64,000 bases of DNA from Dyadobacter sp. CY345 (GCF_021502725.1 NZ_JAKFFS010000001.1:248001-312000), one strand, 5' to 3'. Positions 36,500 through 45,160 are shown, counted from the first letter of the stretch. A program made the numbers and translations. Notes: generated by a model from the sequence alone, not told the origin.

Positions 36500-37315
36500 A
36501 TGGTGTACCAGCAAATTGCTCCGCCAGTTTATTTACAAGATAAGGTCAGATATTTTTGTAGCCTGGAAAATACTTTTTCAGACCAGTCCACGACGACTTT
36601 CAAGCCAATTGCCGATGGCTGTCCCGGAATAATGTTTCACCAATCTGAATGTGGCAATTTGGCTCAGTACGATAAAAAACTGCCTGAGATTTTTTTGTAC
36701 GGGCAAACAACGAAGCCAATAGAAATTGCTGCGAAAGGCATTTTTAAAACGTTCGGAATTGTTTTTCAACCTGCTGCGCTCAAACTTATTTTTGGTCTTG
36801 ACGCAGATGAACTTACAAATTCATGTGCTGACTTTGATGGTTTATTGGGAAATAAACATACTCGTATTCTTAAAATGTTAGTCAATTCGAATACCTTTTC
36901 CGAACAGCGTAATATAATTTCTGCCTTTCTTTTTTCGATTGAAAATAAAATTAAGGTTGACTCGGATAAATCAATTCAATACGCAGTTTCCAGTATTCTG
37001 GCTTCCAAAGGACATGTCAGACTTAAAGATCTGTTATCACATTTGCAGCTTTCGGAAAGAACTTTTGAGCGTAAATTCAAGCAATGGGTTGGTATTTCTC
37101 CCAAGTTATTCGCGAGAATTTGTCAGTTTCAGGCGTCTCTGGATTCACTACGAACTAATAATTACGAAAAACTTTCCGATATCGCTTTTGAAAATCAATA
37201 CGCAGATCAATCACATTTCATCCGGGCATTTAAAGAGTTTTCAGGTTTTTCCCCTTGTCAATATCAAAAGGAAGCAAGCTGGGCAACTGAAAATTTTCTG
37301 GCTTTCCCCAAATAA
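36500..37315 (+). CDS. AraC-family transcriptional regulator (DUF6597-type N-terminus)
   Basis: The 271-residue DNA-binding protein has a C-terminal AraC helix-turn-helix pair at about residues 165-262. It includes LKDLLSHLQLSERTFERKFKQWVG and the second helix region LSDIAFENQYADQSHFIRAFKEFSGFSP, the family's signature. Residues 1-130 resemble the DUF6597 sensor half (FKPIADGCPGIMFHQ, IFLYGQTTKPIEI, FGIVFQPAALKLIFG). The ligand is unknown. It sits 98 bp after the sigma-factor gene and 399 bp before the glycoconjugate cluster, so it could serve either or neither. Confidence 0.9.
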   Translation: MVYQQIAPPVYLQDKVRYFCSLENTFSDQSTTTFKPIADGCPGIMFHQSECGNLAQYDKKLPEIFLYGQTTKPIEIAAKGIFKTFGIVFQPAALKLIFGLDADELTNSCADFDGLLGNKHTRILKMLVNSNTFSEQRNIISAFLFSIENKIKVDSDKSIQYAVSSILASKGHVRLKDLLSHLQLSERTFERKFKQWVGISPKLFARICQFQASLDSLRTNNYEKLSDIAFENQYADQSHFIRAFKEFSGFSPCQYQKEASWATENFLAFPK

Positions 37316-37714
37316 AATAGCACATGTTACTACTGTTTGCAGATACGATTTAGCATTGCTGAGTAAAGCAATCCACAGGATTTCCCCAAATTAAATGTTT
37401 AAGCTAAAATCAAGATAAGTGCAGGCGCCATTTGGTCTGATTTACAATACTTATTTCTGGCATAGTTGTTTATAGTAGAGCATATTGTTTCGATGCAAAA
37501 ATGACTTCAGAAGAGAGGTCATTGCCCTGATTCTTAAATATTTTACTTAACAATAGTCTAGATTTTAGTCTCAATATCAAGGAATATATTGCGACTAAAT
37601 CGGTGACAAATGTCGTAGGCATATCCAGAACTTTTCAGGTCAGGAGTGTTCGTCGCGTTCAATTAATAATTTTTTTTTCATCAACAATTTAAAGATGTAT
37701 CATCAACTGCTTGA
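37316..37714. other. 399-bp intergenic region before the glycoconjugate cluster
   Basis: No convincing gene, repeat or RNA element is seen. A weak 6-bp hairpin (attgct / agcaat) lies near 37353-37370 and a T9 tract near 37670-37678. The region should hold the promoter of the 37715 gene, but no exact TAnnTTTG with a spaced TTG was found. Confidence 0.4.
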
Positions 37715-38869
37715 ATGAGTAACATTATGATTCAACTACCTAAAAACTTATTGTGCTTTTCGCATTTACGATGGGACTTCGTATATCAACGTCCGCAACA
37801 TCTGATGACTCGATTTTCTGAGTTTTCATCTGTATATTATCTCGAAGAACCAATCTTTGGTGAAATTGAAAACGCTTTTCTTACATTCTCACAGAGGCTG
37901 CCAAATCTTTGGGTTTGCGTACCGCATCTGCCGCATGGAATGAGTAAAATGGAAATTAACAGACAATTAAAATCGCTGTTAAACATTTTCTTTATAAACA
38001 AGGATACACAGGATTTTGCTTTTTGGTATTACACGCCAATGGCTTTGGAATTTTCTTTCAAATTTGTTCCTGGGCTTACAGTTTATGACTGCATGGACGA
38101 GCTGTCTGCTTTCAAATTTGCTCCGGAAGAATTAAAGGATCTTGAAAAGCGTCTTTTCAATAAAGCAGATGTAGTTTTCACAGGCGGACAATCGCTTTAT
38201 GAAGCTAAAAAACATCAGCATTACAACATCCATCCTTTTCAAAGTAGTATTGATAAAATGCATTTTGCAAAAGCCAGATGCAGAAAATCTGAACCAGCTG
38301 ACCAGGCTTCAATAGATGGTGTAAAGTTGGGATTTTATGGAGTAATTGATGAGCGATTTGATATAGATCTTATCAAAGGGATTGCAGATGCTCGTCCGGA
38401 ATGGCAAATTATTTTGATAGGTCCGATCGTAAAAATTGATCCTGCCGCATTACCTAAAAATAAAAACATACATTATCTCGGATCGAAAAAATACGAGGAA
38501 TTGCCGCTGTATTTATCAGGTTGGGACGTTGCGCTGGTTCCGTTTTTGTTGAACGAATCGACAAGATTTATCAGTCCGACCAAAACACCTGAATATCTGG
38601 CAGGTGGGAAACCGGTAGTTTCGTCTGCAATCAAAGATGTAATTAATCCTTATGCCAAAAATAAGCTTGTTTCCATAGGAGCGGACGCGGATGATTTTGT
38701 GATAGCCATTGAAGAATTGTTGGGAAACCCGAATTATGAGGCATGGCTAACGCAGGTAGATAAATTTTTATCAGATTATTCATGGGATAATACTTTTCAT
38801 TCGATGATGGAACTGATGGAAAATACGATGACAAACAGAAATACCACGGTATCTGTTGTGAGCGAATAA
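37715..38869 (+). CDS. Glycosyltransferase family 1-like protein
   Basis: The 384-residue cytoplasmic protein looks like a GT-B-fold glycosyltransferase. The N-terminal FSHLRWDFVYQRPQHLMTRF is typical of the group that is often found fused to or next to UDP-galactopyranose mutase. DCMDELSAFKFAP and the C-terminal domain with LGFYGVIDERFDIDLI, ILIGPIVKIDP, IHYLGSKKYEELP and PTKTPEYLAGGKPVVSS (the donor-sugar binding region) are clear. It is the first gene of a four-gene cluster on the plus strand (GT1, GH1-like, PIG-L, methyltransferase) with small gaps, so co-transcription is likely. Donor and acceptor are not visible. Confidence 0.85.
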   Translation: MSNIMIQLPKNLLCFSHLRWDFVYQRPQHLMTRFSEFSSVYYLEEPIFGEIENAFLTFSQRLPNLWVCVPHLPHGMSKMEINRQLKSLLNIFFINKDTQDFAFWYYTPMALEFSFKFVPGLTVYDCMDELSAFKFAPEELKDLEKRLFNKADVVFTGGQSLYEAKKHQHYNIHPFQSSIDKMHFAKARCRKSEPADQASIDGVKLGFYGVIDERFDIDLIKGIADARPEWQIILIGPIVKIDPAALPKNKNIHYLGSKKYEELPLYLSGWDVALVPFLLNESTRFISPTKTPEYLAGGKPVVSSAIKDVINPYAKNKLVSIGADADDFVIAIEELLGNPNYEAWLTQVDKFLSDYSWDNTFHSMMELMENTMTNRNTTVSVVSE

Positions 38870-38887
38870 TTGGAACGGGTCAACAAA

Positions 38888-40129
38888 ATGAGTCAGATTT
38901 TGCAAATGAATAACCAGATTATCGAAAATCCTTTCCAGTCATTCTGGATGGCGGGATTTGAGTGCAGTGATCAATTGAATACCCATGGAGACCGGGTTGA
39001 TTTTCTTAATATTACGTCTCATCTGGAATTGATTCATGAGGATTACGAACGAATAAAAGAATTCAATTTTCATACAGTACGTGAAGGTGTAAGGTGGAGC
39101 CAGGTAGAAACCAAGCCTTATACTTACGATTTTAGTATCCTGAAAGAAATGTTGGTGGCTGGACAAAAACATGGAATCCAGCAGATCTGGGATGTATGTC
39201 ACTTCGGTTTTCCTGATGATCTCAGTCCGGTGCATCCACATTTCACAAGACGATTTGCAGCACTTTGTAAGGCATTTGTCACTTATTACAAAAGTTTTGA
39301 CTTTGATCTTCCGCTGATCGTTACACCAATTAACGAAGTCAGTTTTATGTCCTGGCTCGGCGGAGACGTCGCCGGGACATCTCCTTATTGCCGGAATAAT
39401 GGCTGGGAAGTGAAATACGCCTATATGAGGGCCTATATTGCCGGAGTGCAGGCCATGAAAGAGGTTGATCCAAAAGTCAGAATTTTGACGACAGAGCCGT
39501 TGGTAAGTTTGTCGCCAAAACTCAATCCAACGCCGGAGGATATTAATAATGCCAAAAATTGGCATGAGCTGCAATATCAGTCTGTTGATATGTTATGTGG
39601 CAGGATTTGTCCCGAATTAGGCGGTCGGCCGGAATATCTGGATATGCTGGGTTTCAATTACTACTATAATAATCAATGGATTGTTGAACCCCATCAGATG
39701 CTTGGATGGAATGATCCGGTGCCGCACCAAAATTTGCGGCCGTTGTCAAGTCTGCTGAAAGAGGCGTTTGAGCGATATCATCGTCCCATTGTACTTACTG
39801 AAACAAGTCATCCAAGAGAAGATAGGCCGCTCTGGATTAAATATGTGAGCAGTGAAATCCTGAAAGTCGTTCAGGAAGATATCCCTTTCTGGGGCGTCTG
39901 TATTTATCCAATTATTGACCGGCCGAACTGGGACAATCTGGATGATTGGCATAATTCGGGTTTATGGGATATGGATCCGGCACTTGGTATTGATAGCAGG
40001 GTTTTGCATCAACCTTCGTTAAAGGTGTTACTGGAATGCCAGGAACTTATAGAATCGACCATAGATATTGCTGGAAATCAGAAATATTTCCTATTAGAAG
40101 AGGCTGTATCTGAAATACAAGATATTTGA
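38888..40129 (+). CDS. Family 1-like glycoside hydrolase
   Basis: The protein (413 residues from ATG 38888) has a (beta/alpha)8 barrel of GH-A type. Both catalytic glutamates are present: the acid/base in ITPINEVSFMSW near residue 150 and the nucleophile in IVLTETSHPRED near residue 300. Other GH1-like landmarks are VREGVRWSQVE and MLGFNYYYNNQWI. There is no signal peptide, so it acts in the cytoplasm. That is unusual for a degradative glycosidase and fits a role in glycan building or trimming within this cluster. A TTG at 38870 abuts the previous stop codon, but the ATG gives the better start. The PIG-L gene follows 7 bp later. Confidence 0.85.
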   Translation: MSQILQMNNQIIENPFQSFWMAGFECSDQLNTHGDRVDFLNITSHLELIHEDYERIKEFNFHTVREGVRWSQVETKPYTYDFSILKEMLVAGQKHGIQQIWDVCHFGFPDDLSPVHPHFTRRFAALCKAFVTYYKSFDFDLPLIVTPINEVSFMSWLGGDVAGTSPYCRNNGWEVKYAYMRAYIAGVQAMKEVDPKVRILTTEPLVSLSPKLNPTPEDINNAKNWHELQYQSVDMLCGRICPELGGRPEYLDMLGFNYYYNNQWIVEPHQMLGWNDPVPHQNLRPLSSLLKEAFERYHRPIVLTETSHPREDRPLWIKYVSSEILKVVQEDIPFWGVCIYPIIDRPNWDNLDDWHNSGLWDMDPALGIDSRVLHQPSLKVLLECQELIESTIDIAGNQKYFLLEEAVSEIQDI

Positions 40130-40136
40130 ACCAGAA

Positions 40137-40880
40137 ATGATATCAGAAATAACTCAATTGCATAACCAGCTTGGAGAACTTGAAATGATCCAGGTGAGAG
40201 ACTTGGGCGTGAGCATAGTCATGGCTCCGCATCCTGATGATGAAACATTGGGATGCGGCGGAACAATGGCATTGCTTAGGAAACTGGAAATTCCTGTACA
40301 TTTTATTTTTGTAAGTGATGGTACAATGTCGCACCCGAACTCGAAAAAATTTCCCGCATCAAAGCTGAGAGAATTACGTGAAAAGGAAGCTGAAAATGCA
40401 GTTCTAACACTTGGCGGGGATAAGGAATGTATCGAATTTTTAAGAATAAAGGATCGGAGCGTTCCTTATCCTGACGATGCCGGTTTCGCGGAAATTGTAG
40501 AAAAACTTGTAAAAATTATTACTGATATAAAGCCTGAAACGATTTTTATTCCGTGGCAAAACGATCCTCATCCGGATCATAAAGCAACCTGGGAAATTAT
40601 TTCAGAAGTAAAAAAACATTTGAAATTCAACCGTAGAATTCTGGAATATCCAATATGGCTGTGGGAGCTGGGAAATCCGGAAGATGTAGCGGTGATTGAT
40701 CGGATGCGAAAATTTGCGGTTAATATTGAGGAAACGTTACCATTAAAAATTCAGGCGCTTCTGGCCCATGAATCTCAGGTAACACGGCTGATTGATGATG
40801 ATCCGGAAGGTTTTATGCTATCACCGGAAGTGATCGCTCACTTTAATATACCAACAGAAGTATTTTTTGAATCAAAATAA
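40137..40880 (+). CDS. PIG-L family N-deacetylase
   Basis: The 247-residue zinc enzyme removes acetyl groups from N-acetylglucosamine-type sugars. The zinc and catalytic motif is SIVMAPHPDDETLGCGGTMALL near residue 27 (A-HPDDE), and the third zinc ligand is in WQNDPHPDHKATWEII near residue 140 (HxDH). Relatives include MshB (mycothiol), BshB (bacillithiol) and eukaryotic PIG-L. No signal peptide is present. Position between a glycosidase and a methyltransferase gene suggests it deacetylates a cytoplasmic glycan or glycolipid intermediate, freeing an amine. Confidence 0.92.
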   Translation: MISEITQLHNQLGELEMIQVRDLGVSIVMAPHPDDETLGCGGTMALLRKLEIPVHFIFVSDGTMSHPNSKKFPASKLRELREKEAENAVLTLGGDKECIEFLRIKDRSVPYPDDAGFAEIVEKLVKIITDIKPETIFIPWQNDPHPDHKATWEIISEVKKHLKFNRRILEYPIWLWELGNPEDVAVIDRMRKFAVNIEETLPLKIQALLAHESQVTRLIDDDPEGFMLSPEVIAHFNIPTEVFFESK

Positions 40881-40886
40881 GCAACT

Positions 40887-41483
40887 ATGAATAAGCAAGG
40901 GAAATCTCTTGATGCTGAGTTTTTTAATAAAATGTACGAACAAAATCAAGATCCCTGGGATTTTGAGAATAGTCCATATGAAAGGGAAAAATACCAGGCA
41001 ACGCTGGATGCTATTCCGAAAGATAAATATAATAACGTTTTTGAAATTGGCTGTTCCAACGGCATTCTGAGTGAGAAGCTTGCGAAATTCTGTAAGAATT
41101 TGTTGGCTGTTGATGCGAGTTCAATAGCTGTTAAAAATGCGCAAGAACGTTTGGCGGATTACGAGTTTGTGAAAGTTCAGGAAATGACAGTTCCTGAAAA
41201 TTTTCCCCAGGAAAAGTTCGATTTGATACTTTTTTCTGAAATTGGTTATTTTCTGGGTATGGAAGATTTGATCGAAACCAAAGATAAAATGATTGATGCA
41301 CTATTACCAAATGGTCATTTACTCATTGTTCACTGGACTCCGTTTGTTGAGGAATTTCCACTGACCGGCGATGAAGTCCATGATCTATTTATGGAATCTG
41401 TCGGATCCGAATCTGGTACTTTGCGACATCTTCATGGGAGATTTGAAAGCCAGTATCGTCTGGATTTATTTGAAAAGAATTGA
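40887..41483 (+). CDS. NodS-like SAM-dependent methyltransferase
   Basis: The 198-residue class I methyltransferase has SAM motif I NVFEIGCSNGILSEKL near residue 50, an acidic residue after strand 2 (LLAVDASSIAV), and FDLILFSEIGYFLG as motif post-I/II. The N-terminal FNKMYEQNQDPWDFENSPYEREKY matches the NodS/rhizobial N-methyltransferase group, which methylates a free amine on the terminal glucosamine of Nod factors. It follows the PIG-L gene by 6 bp. Deacetylation followed by N-methylation is the natural reading of that order, though the true substrate is unknown. The last codons form half of a perfect hairpin shared with the convergent GT2 gene. Confidence 0.87.
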   Translation: MNKQGKSLDAEFFNKMYEQNQDPWDFENSPYEREKYQATLDAIPKDKYNNVFEIGCSNGILSEKLAKFCKNLLAVDASSIAVKNAQERLADYEFVKVQEMTVPENFPQEKFDLILFSEIGYFLGMEDLIETKDKMIDALLPNGHLLIVHWTPFVEEFPLTGDEVHDLFMESVGSESGTLRHLHGRFESQYRLDLFEKN

Positions 41484-41503
41484 TCTTTCAATTCTTTTCA
41501 AAT
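41468..41503. terminator. Bidirectional terminator embedded in two gene ends
   Basis: A perfect 16-bp inverted repeat (arms 41468-41483 and 41488-41503) with a 4-nt loop tctt spans the stop codons of both converging genes, leaving only 4 bp between them. Because it is symmetric, both proteins end in the same residues, FEKN. The arm has an A4/T4 run for termination in either direction. Confidence 0.85.
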
Positions 41504-42666
41504 TCCAGAATTTTGGCCTTTAATTGTGGAATAACTTCAACGACGTCCATTTTTTGCCATTTTTCTGACCATACGCCATGGGTCAGCTCGTCTTCAAGAG
41601 TTTCCCAGAACATACCAAAATAATTCGTTTCCGCTACAAGATGAGCTAACCAATGCTGATCCAATTCAAGGATTTCAGATGCGGTTGAAAGTAGGGGAGA
41701 TGCTTTTTTTTGCTCATCATCCTGTAACCAGTACTGACGTAAAAGTTTTCGTGCTTCAAGTTTTCTGAACAAGGCTTCGGCCGGCTCGACTAAAACCGGG
41801 TCATGGGCTTCATTCATTTCACCCCATTGCTTCAATTGTATAGAAAAACCAAAATCTACCCGTCCCTGAATTCGTGTTGAAGTGATCACTTTGACTAAAG
41901 GACTCAAACGGATCTTCGCATCGATACATTTCAAGGCTTTATGAAACGCCATATCTTCCAAAAATGGAATCACGGGGAGTCTTCCTGAAAGATCGTATAT
42001 TGAACATGTAACGGCAAAACTTGCTCCGAAACATTGATAGTGCCTCGGCCAGGGATCATTATCCTGAGGATCAAGAAGCGTTTCAATCCGCGAAACCAGA
42101 TGTTTATAGGTAACGTCTCTTAAATAATAAACTCTGGCAACAGTGTTTTCCGGGCGGGTAAGAATCCTGCCGCCTACCACATCGTTCCCTTTTTTTATTT
42201 CTTCAATTGTATTGAATACCCAGTTCTTATCCACTTCTGTATCACCATCCGTGCTGGCGATAATTCCGTCGGGCTTGCCCAGTTCTTCAAAGCGATTATA
42301 AGCAGCATCCATTAAAAGTCTGCGTACAGTGCCTATATGCGCGACGTCCCGGGCAAGCTTAATTTCTTCTATAAACAAATTAAAATTAGGATATCTTTTT
42401 TTATACCTGCGTGCATAATCAGCTGACGCGTCAGAGCAATTATTAGCAAGCAGCAAAACTTCATATTGGTCATAAGAAATCTTCTTACCCATATTATCGT
42501 GTTGCTTGCGCAACGCGTCCAGCGTTTTTGGTAAGTTGTCCAGTTCGTTCCTCACAGGAAGAATGACCGACAATTTCAGATTGGGTGCAGGTGATATGGC
42601 ATTGAATAAATCAGAAGCCGAAACTTGAACAACCTCGGCAGTTTCTTCCAAAGAAGTTTGTACCAT
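41488..42666 (-). CDS. Glycosyltransferase family 2 protein
   Basis: The 392-residue cytoplasmic GT-A enzyme has an N-terminal nucleotide-sugar fold, KLSVILPVRNELDNLPKTLDALRKQ at about residues 31-55. The DxD-type metal motif is in GIIASTDGDTEVDKNWV near residue 135. A later FLEDMAFHKALKCIDAKIRLSP matches the ED(x)-region of processive and non-processive GT2 enzymes. No transmembrane segments are present. It faces the GT1/GH1/PIG-L/methyltransferase genes tail to tail with a shared terminator and belongs to the same functional cluster. A tiny membrane-peptide frame precedes it at 42681-42788. Confidence 0.88.
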   Translation of the reverse strand: MVQTSLEETAEVVQVSASDLFNAISPAPNLKLSVILPVRNELDNLPKTLDALRKQHDNMGKKISYDQYEVLLLANNCSDASADYARRYKKRYPNFNLFIEEIKLARDVAHIGTVRRLLMDAAYNRFEELGKPDGIIASTDGDTEVDKNWVFNTIEEIKKGNDVVGGRILTRPENTVARVYYLRDVTYKHLVSRIETLLDPQDNDPWPRHYQCFGASFAVTCSIYDLSGRLPVIPFLEDMAFHKALKCIDAKIRLSPLVKVITSTRIQGRVDFGFSIQLKQWGEMNEAHDPVLVEPAEALFRKLEARKLLRQYWLQDDEQKKASPLLSTASEILELDQHWLAHLVAETNYFGMFWETLEDELTHGVWSEKWQKMDVVEVIPQLKAKILEFEKN

Positions 42667-42680
42667 CTTTATTTGAACAA

Positions 42681-42788
42681 TTAAATGAAATGCAGCATTT
42701 TACATACCGCAGTGATGAGCAATGCAATTAAAAACTGTGCCAAATGAACATATTTCGGAGTCAATATCGAATTCATTTTAAGGATCAT
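42681..42788 (-). CDS. Possible short membrane peptide upstream of the GT2 gene
   Basis: A 35-codon frame (ATG 42788, or 31 codons from ATG 42776) encodes a peptide with one hydrophobic helix (LAQFLIALLITAVCKMLHFI). It ends 14 bp before the GT2 start on the same strand. Its size, single membrane span and tight spacing are compatible with a small protein gene, but there is no family to compare with. It could be chance. Confidence 0.3.
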   Translation of the reverse strand: MILKMNSILTPKYVHLAQFLIALLITAVCKMLHFI

Positions 42789-42865
42789 CAGTTTGCTATC
42801 GAACGGAGATTGAAAGGGCATACTTTTTGTTCCTGAGTGTTCTGATTTTAAAATTTCTTCATAAC

Positions 42866-43588
42866 ATGATTGTTAATTACAAAGAAGACGGCTGGCAAAT
42901 TATTTCTCAAAGAGCGCACGGATTATTGGCTGGTGAGATTTGCTTTAACTGGAAGAGAAAGGCACGTCCAGAACGCTGGTTCGAAACGATTATCGCTGCA
43001 ACGGAACATGACGATGTTTTTAACGAATTTGAAGATGGCGAAGTGGTATTGAATGAAAACGGTGGCCCTGTCAATTTTAAAATGAGATCGTTCGAAAAGG
43101 ACAAATGTGATCGTCTGGTCCGTCAGGCTCTGTCGAAAAGTCGATTTATTGCCTTACTCATTTCCCATCATATTCAATTTTTGCACGCGGATTCAGAGGA
43201 TAGAGATGCTGTAAAATATTGCAGGAATTTACTTAAATCAGATAAGGTTTGGCGTGATGAGATCGTTGTAACAGAAGAGGAAATTCAAAAGGCATATGCT
43301 ATCATTGAATGGTGCGACGCATTTTCACTTTTGATCTGTCAGCAATTAATTCAGCCTGAAAATAGGAAAATAGAGATCAGTAGAGGTCCTGACGACCTTT
43401 GTTATCAGCTTCATGCTCGACAGGAAAATGTGCTTTGCGTTGATCCATGGCCGTTCGAGACGAGTCAGTTCGAAGTCCATTATGAGTCGCGGACGCTCAG
43501 ACAATTGAAATTTGAAAGTGATCAGGAGTTCAGAGAAATTTTAATGAAAACACCAGTTGAAATAAATACCTTTCAATTGATCAAATAA
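42866..43588 (+). CDS. DUF3891 family protein
   Basis: The protein (240 residues from ATG 42866) is soluble. The family signature is the opening MIVNYKEDGWQIISQRAHGLLAGEI and the following ETIIAATEHDDVFNEFEDG, an HD-like His-Asp pair that suggests a metal-dependent fold. The function of DUF3891 is not known. A TTG start 39 bp upstream would add a stretch not seen in relatives, so the ATG is chosen. It is divergent from the GT2 gene (199 bp between starts) and is followed 92 bp later by the DUF1569 gene. Confidence 0.82.
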   Translation: MIVNYKEDGWQIISQRAHGLLAGEICFNWKRKARPERWFETIIAATEHDDVFNEFEDGEVVLNENGGPVNFKMRSFEKDKCDRLVRQALSKSRFIALLISHHIQFLHADSEDRDAVKYCRNLLKSDKVWRDEIVVTEEEIQKAYAIIEWCDAFSLLICQQLIQPENRKIEISRGPDDLCYQLHARQENVLCVDPWPFETSQFEVHYESRTLRQLKFESDQEFREILMKTPVEINTFQLIK

Positions 43589-43607
43589 GAAAATTAGGTT
43601 ATTTTTG
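43577..43607 (+). promoter_or_regulatory. Possible promoter of the DUF1569 gene
   Basis: TTG at 43577-43579, 20 bp, then TATTTTTG at 43600-43607 fits the Bacteroidota pattern TTTG-N19-20-TAnnTTTG. The leader to the ATG at 43681 would be about 68 nt. The -33 part overlaps the end of the DUF3891 gene. Confidence 0.4.
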
Positions 43608-43680
43608 GTTAAGTGTATGAAGTTATTTTTTAGCAATATTTTTTGACTAAATTGTATTTTCAACTAAATCAAAGCTAAGT

Positions 43681-44139
43681 ATGCCTCTCCCTGATATTTT
43701 CTGTAAAGCCGTTTCCCGCGAAGTGATTAACCGGATTGAGAAGTTAGATAGTCAGCGGCAACCACTCTGGGGAAAAATGAATGCTGCTCAAATGCTCGCC
43801 CATTGCTGTGTTTCATATGAATATGTTTATGAAGATAAACACAAACCACCCGGGCTGGTGATGAAACTTATTCTCAAAATGTTTGTAAAGAATCAGGTTG
43901 TAAGCGAAAAGCCGTATTCCAAAAACACAAGAACCGCACCTGATTTCATTATTTCTGATGAGCGGGATTTTCAAAACGAAAAACAAAGGCTGATCGGATA
44001 TATCTTAAAAACCCAGGAATTGGGGAAAATGCATTTTAAAGGAAAAGAATCCCATTCTTTCGGGAAGCTGAGCTGCACTGAATGGAATAACATGTTTTAC
44101 AAACATCTTGATCACCATCTTACTCAGTTTGGGGTATAG
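43681..44139 (+). CDS. DUF1569 family protein
   Basis: The 152-residue soluble protein has the family's start (EVINRIEKLDSQRQPLWGKMNAAQMLAHCCVSYEYV) and ends HSFGKLSCTEWNNMFYKHLDHHLTQFGV. The two His-containing segments (MLAHC, HLDHHL) resemble the metal-binding residues of the DinB/YfiT four-helix bundle, to which DUF1569 is related. Such proteins often bind a divalent metal and act in thiol-dependent detoxification, but no activity is proven for this family. It stands alone between DUF3891 and the Rrf2 regulator, all on the plus strand. Confidence 0.85.
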   Translation: MPLPDIFCKAVSREVINRIEKLDSQRQPLWGKMNAAQMLAHCCVSYEYVYEDKHKPPGLVMKLILKMFVKNQVVSEKPYSKNTRTAPDFIISDERDFQNEKQRLIGYILKTQELGKMHFKGKESHSFGKLSCTEWNNMFYKHLDHHLTQFGV

Positions 44140-44250
44140 GCAGCTGATTTCCGAGAATATGTAATCCTAAAAAAGCCTGATTAGATAAAAGATAAAAAAC
44201 TCTTTATTTTAAGTTTGGAATAACTAATTTTGTATCTAAATAAATACAGA

Positions 44251-44688
44251 ATGGTTTTTTCGAAGACATGTGAATACGCGATCAGGGCGGTGATCTACAT
44301 CGCTCAGAAATCCGAGGATGGGACTAAAGTTGGTATCAAAGAGATTTCAGCTGGTATTGATTCGCCTGTGCATTTTATTGCGAAAATTTTACAGGATCTG
44401 AGCAAAAGGGAAATCGTGCAATCTTCAAAGGGACCTAATGGAGGATTTTACATAGACAAAAATTCGAGAAAAAAAACGCTCGGAGATGTTGTAACAGCCA
44501 TTGATGGCGATAAGTTATTCATCGGTTGCGGTCTTGGACTGAAAAATTGTTCAGAAACGAAACCTTGCCCACTTCACACTGAGTTCAAAAATATCCGTGA
44601 AAAAATTAAAGTAACACTCCATTCTGCTGCCATAGGAGATTTTAATGAAAGCCTGAATGCGGGTTTAAGTTTTATTAAGGAGAGGTAA
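44251..44688 (+). CDS. Rrf2 family transcriptional regulator
   Basis: The protein (145 residues from ATG 44251) has a winged helix-turn-helix: MVFSKTCEYAIRAVIYIAQ, then IKEISAGIDSPVHFIAKILQDLSKREIVQSSKGPNGGF, the Rrf2 signature. Three cysteines with spacing C-x6-C-x5-C lie near residue 95 (GCGLGLKNCSETKPCPLH). They match the Fe-S cluster ligands of IscR/NsrR-like members, so it probably senses nitric oxide, oxygen or cluster status. The ATG is used because the helix begins there; a TTG 21 bp upstream is less likely. The target is not obvious: no NO-reductase or suf genes are near. Confidence 0.9.
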   Translation: MVFSKTCEYAIRAVIYIAQKSEDGTKVGIKEISAGIDSPVHFIAKILQDLSKREIVQSSKGPNGGFYIDKNSRKKTLGDVVTAIDGDKLFIGCGLGLKNCSETKPCPLHTEFKNIREKIKVTLHSAAIGDFNESLNAGLSFIKER

Positions 44689-44923
44689 TGTTGAGCCAGA
44701 AATACGAGAATTTTTTCTGATCATCAGGCAATAGGTTAATAATCAAATTTCACACCGTCTGTCTTGAATTTCGATAAATATCTTTTCGCAATCGGAAATA
44801 ATTTAACTAAATTATGTAGATTGAAAGAAATTTTTGGATATTTATACCATATAGATTGGCTTAATTAACGATCAATCTCATAAAATATCATTTCAACATT
44901 TACCAGAAAATAATCTTAAACTT

Positions 44924-45160
44924 ATGGGGAAAGGCAAGGATTTATTCGGAAAATACAACGATTTAGGAAAAGAAAAAGGAGTTGGAAGTGAAGAATATAA
45001 TTACTCCTGTGTTCTGTTTCAGGCACTATTGATGCTGGGTGAAAGAAAAGTTTTTGAACTCCTGGAAGAGGCAGATGCAACCGGCAAAAAATTATCTTTG
45101 GAATATGAAGCCCAGACAAGCGACGGTGAAGTGATGCCGAGTGAGGTGATCCTGGTTTGA
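44924..45160 (+). CDS. Small hypothetical protein
   Basis: The 78-residue soluble, acidic protein starts at ATG 44924. It has Gly/Lys-rich N-terminal residues (MGKGKDLFGKYNDLGKEKGVG) and a helical centre (YSCVLFQALLMLGERKVFELLEEAD). No family is recognised. The 235-bp gap before it and the 181-bp gap after it suggest a single-gene unit. Reading-frame composition looks coding, but a chance frame cannot be excluded. Confidence 0.5.
   Translation: MGKGKDLFGKYNDLGKEKGVGSEEYNYSCVLFQALLMLGERKVFELLEEADATGKKLSLEYEAQTSDGEVMPSEVILV

Noticed and set aside
38939-39574. Antisense frame of 211 codons
   Set aside because: It is fully opposite the GH1-like gene, whose catalytic motifs are intact; the antisense product resembles no family.
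44210-44232. Two TAnnTTTG-like boxes before the Rrf2 gene
   Set aside because: TAAGTTTG and TAATTTTG both match the -7 consensus, but neither has a TTG at 19-21 bp upstream, so no promoter was called.
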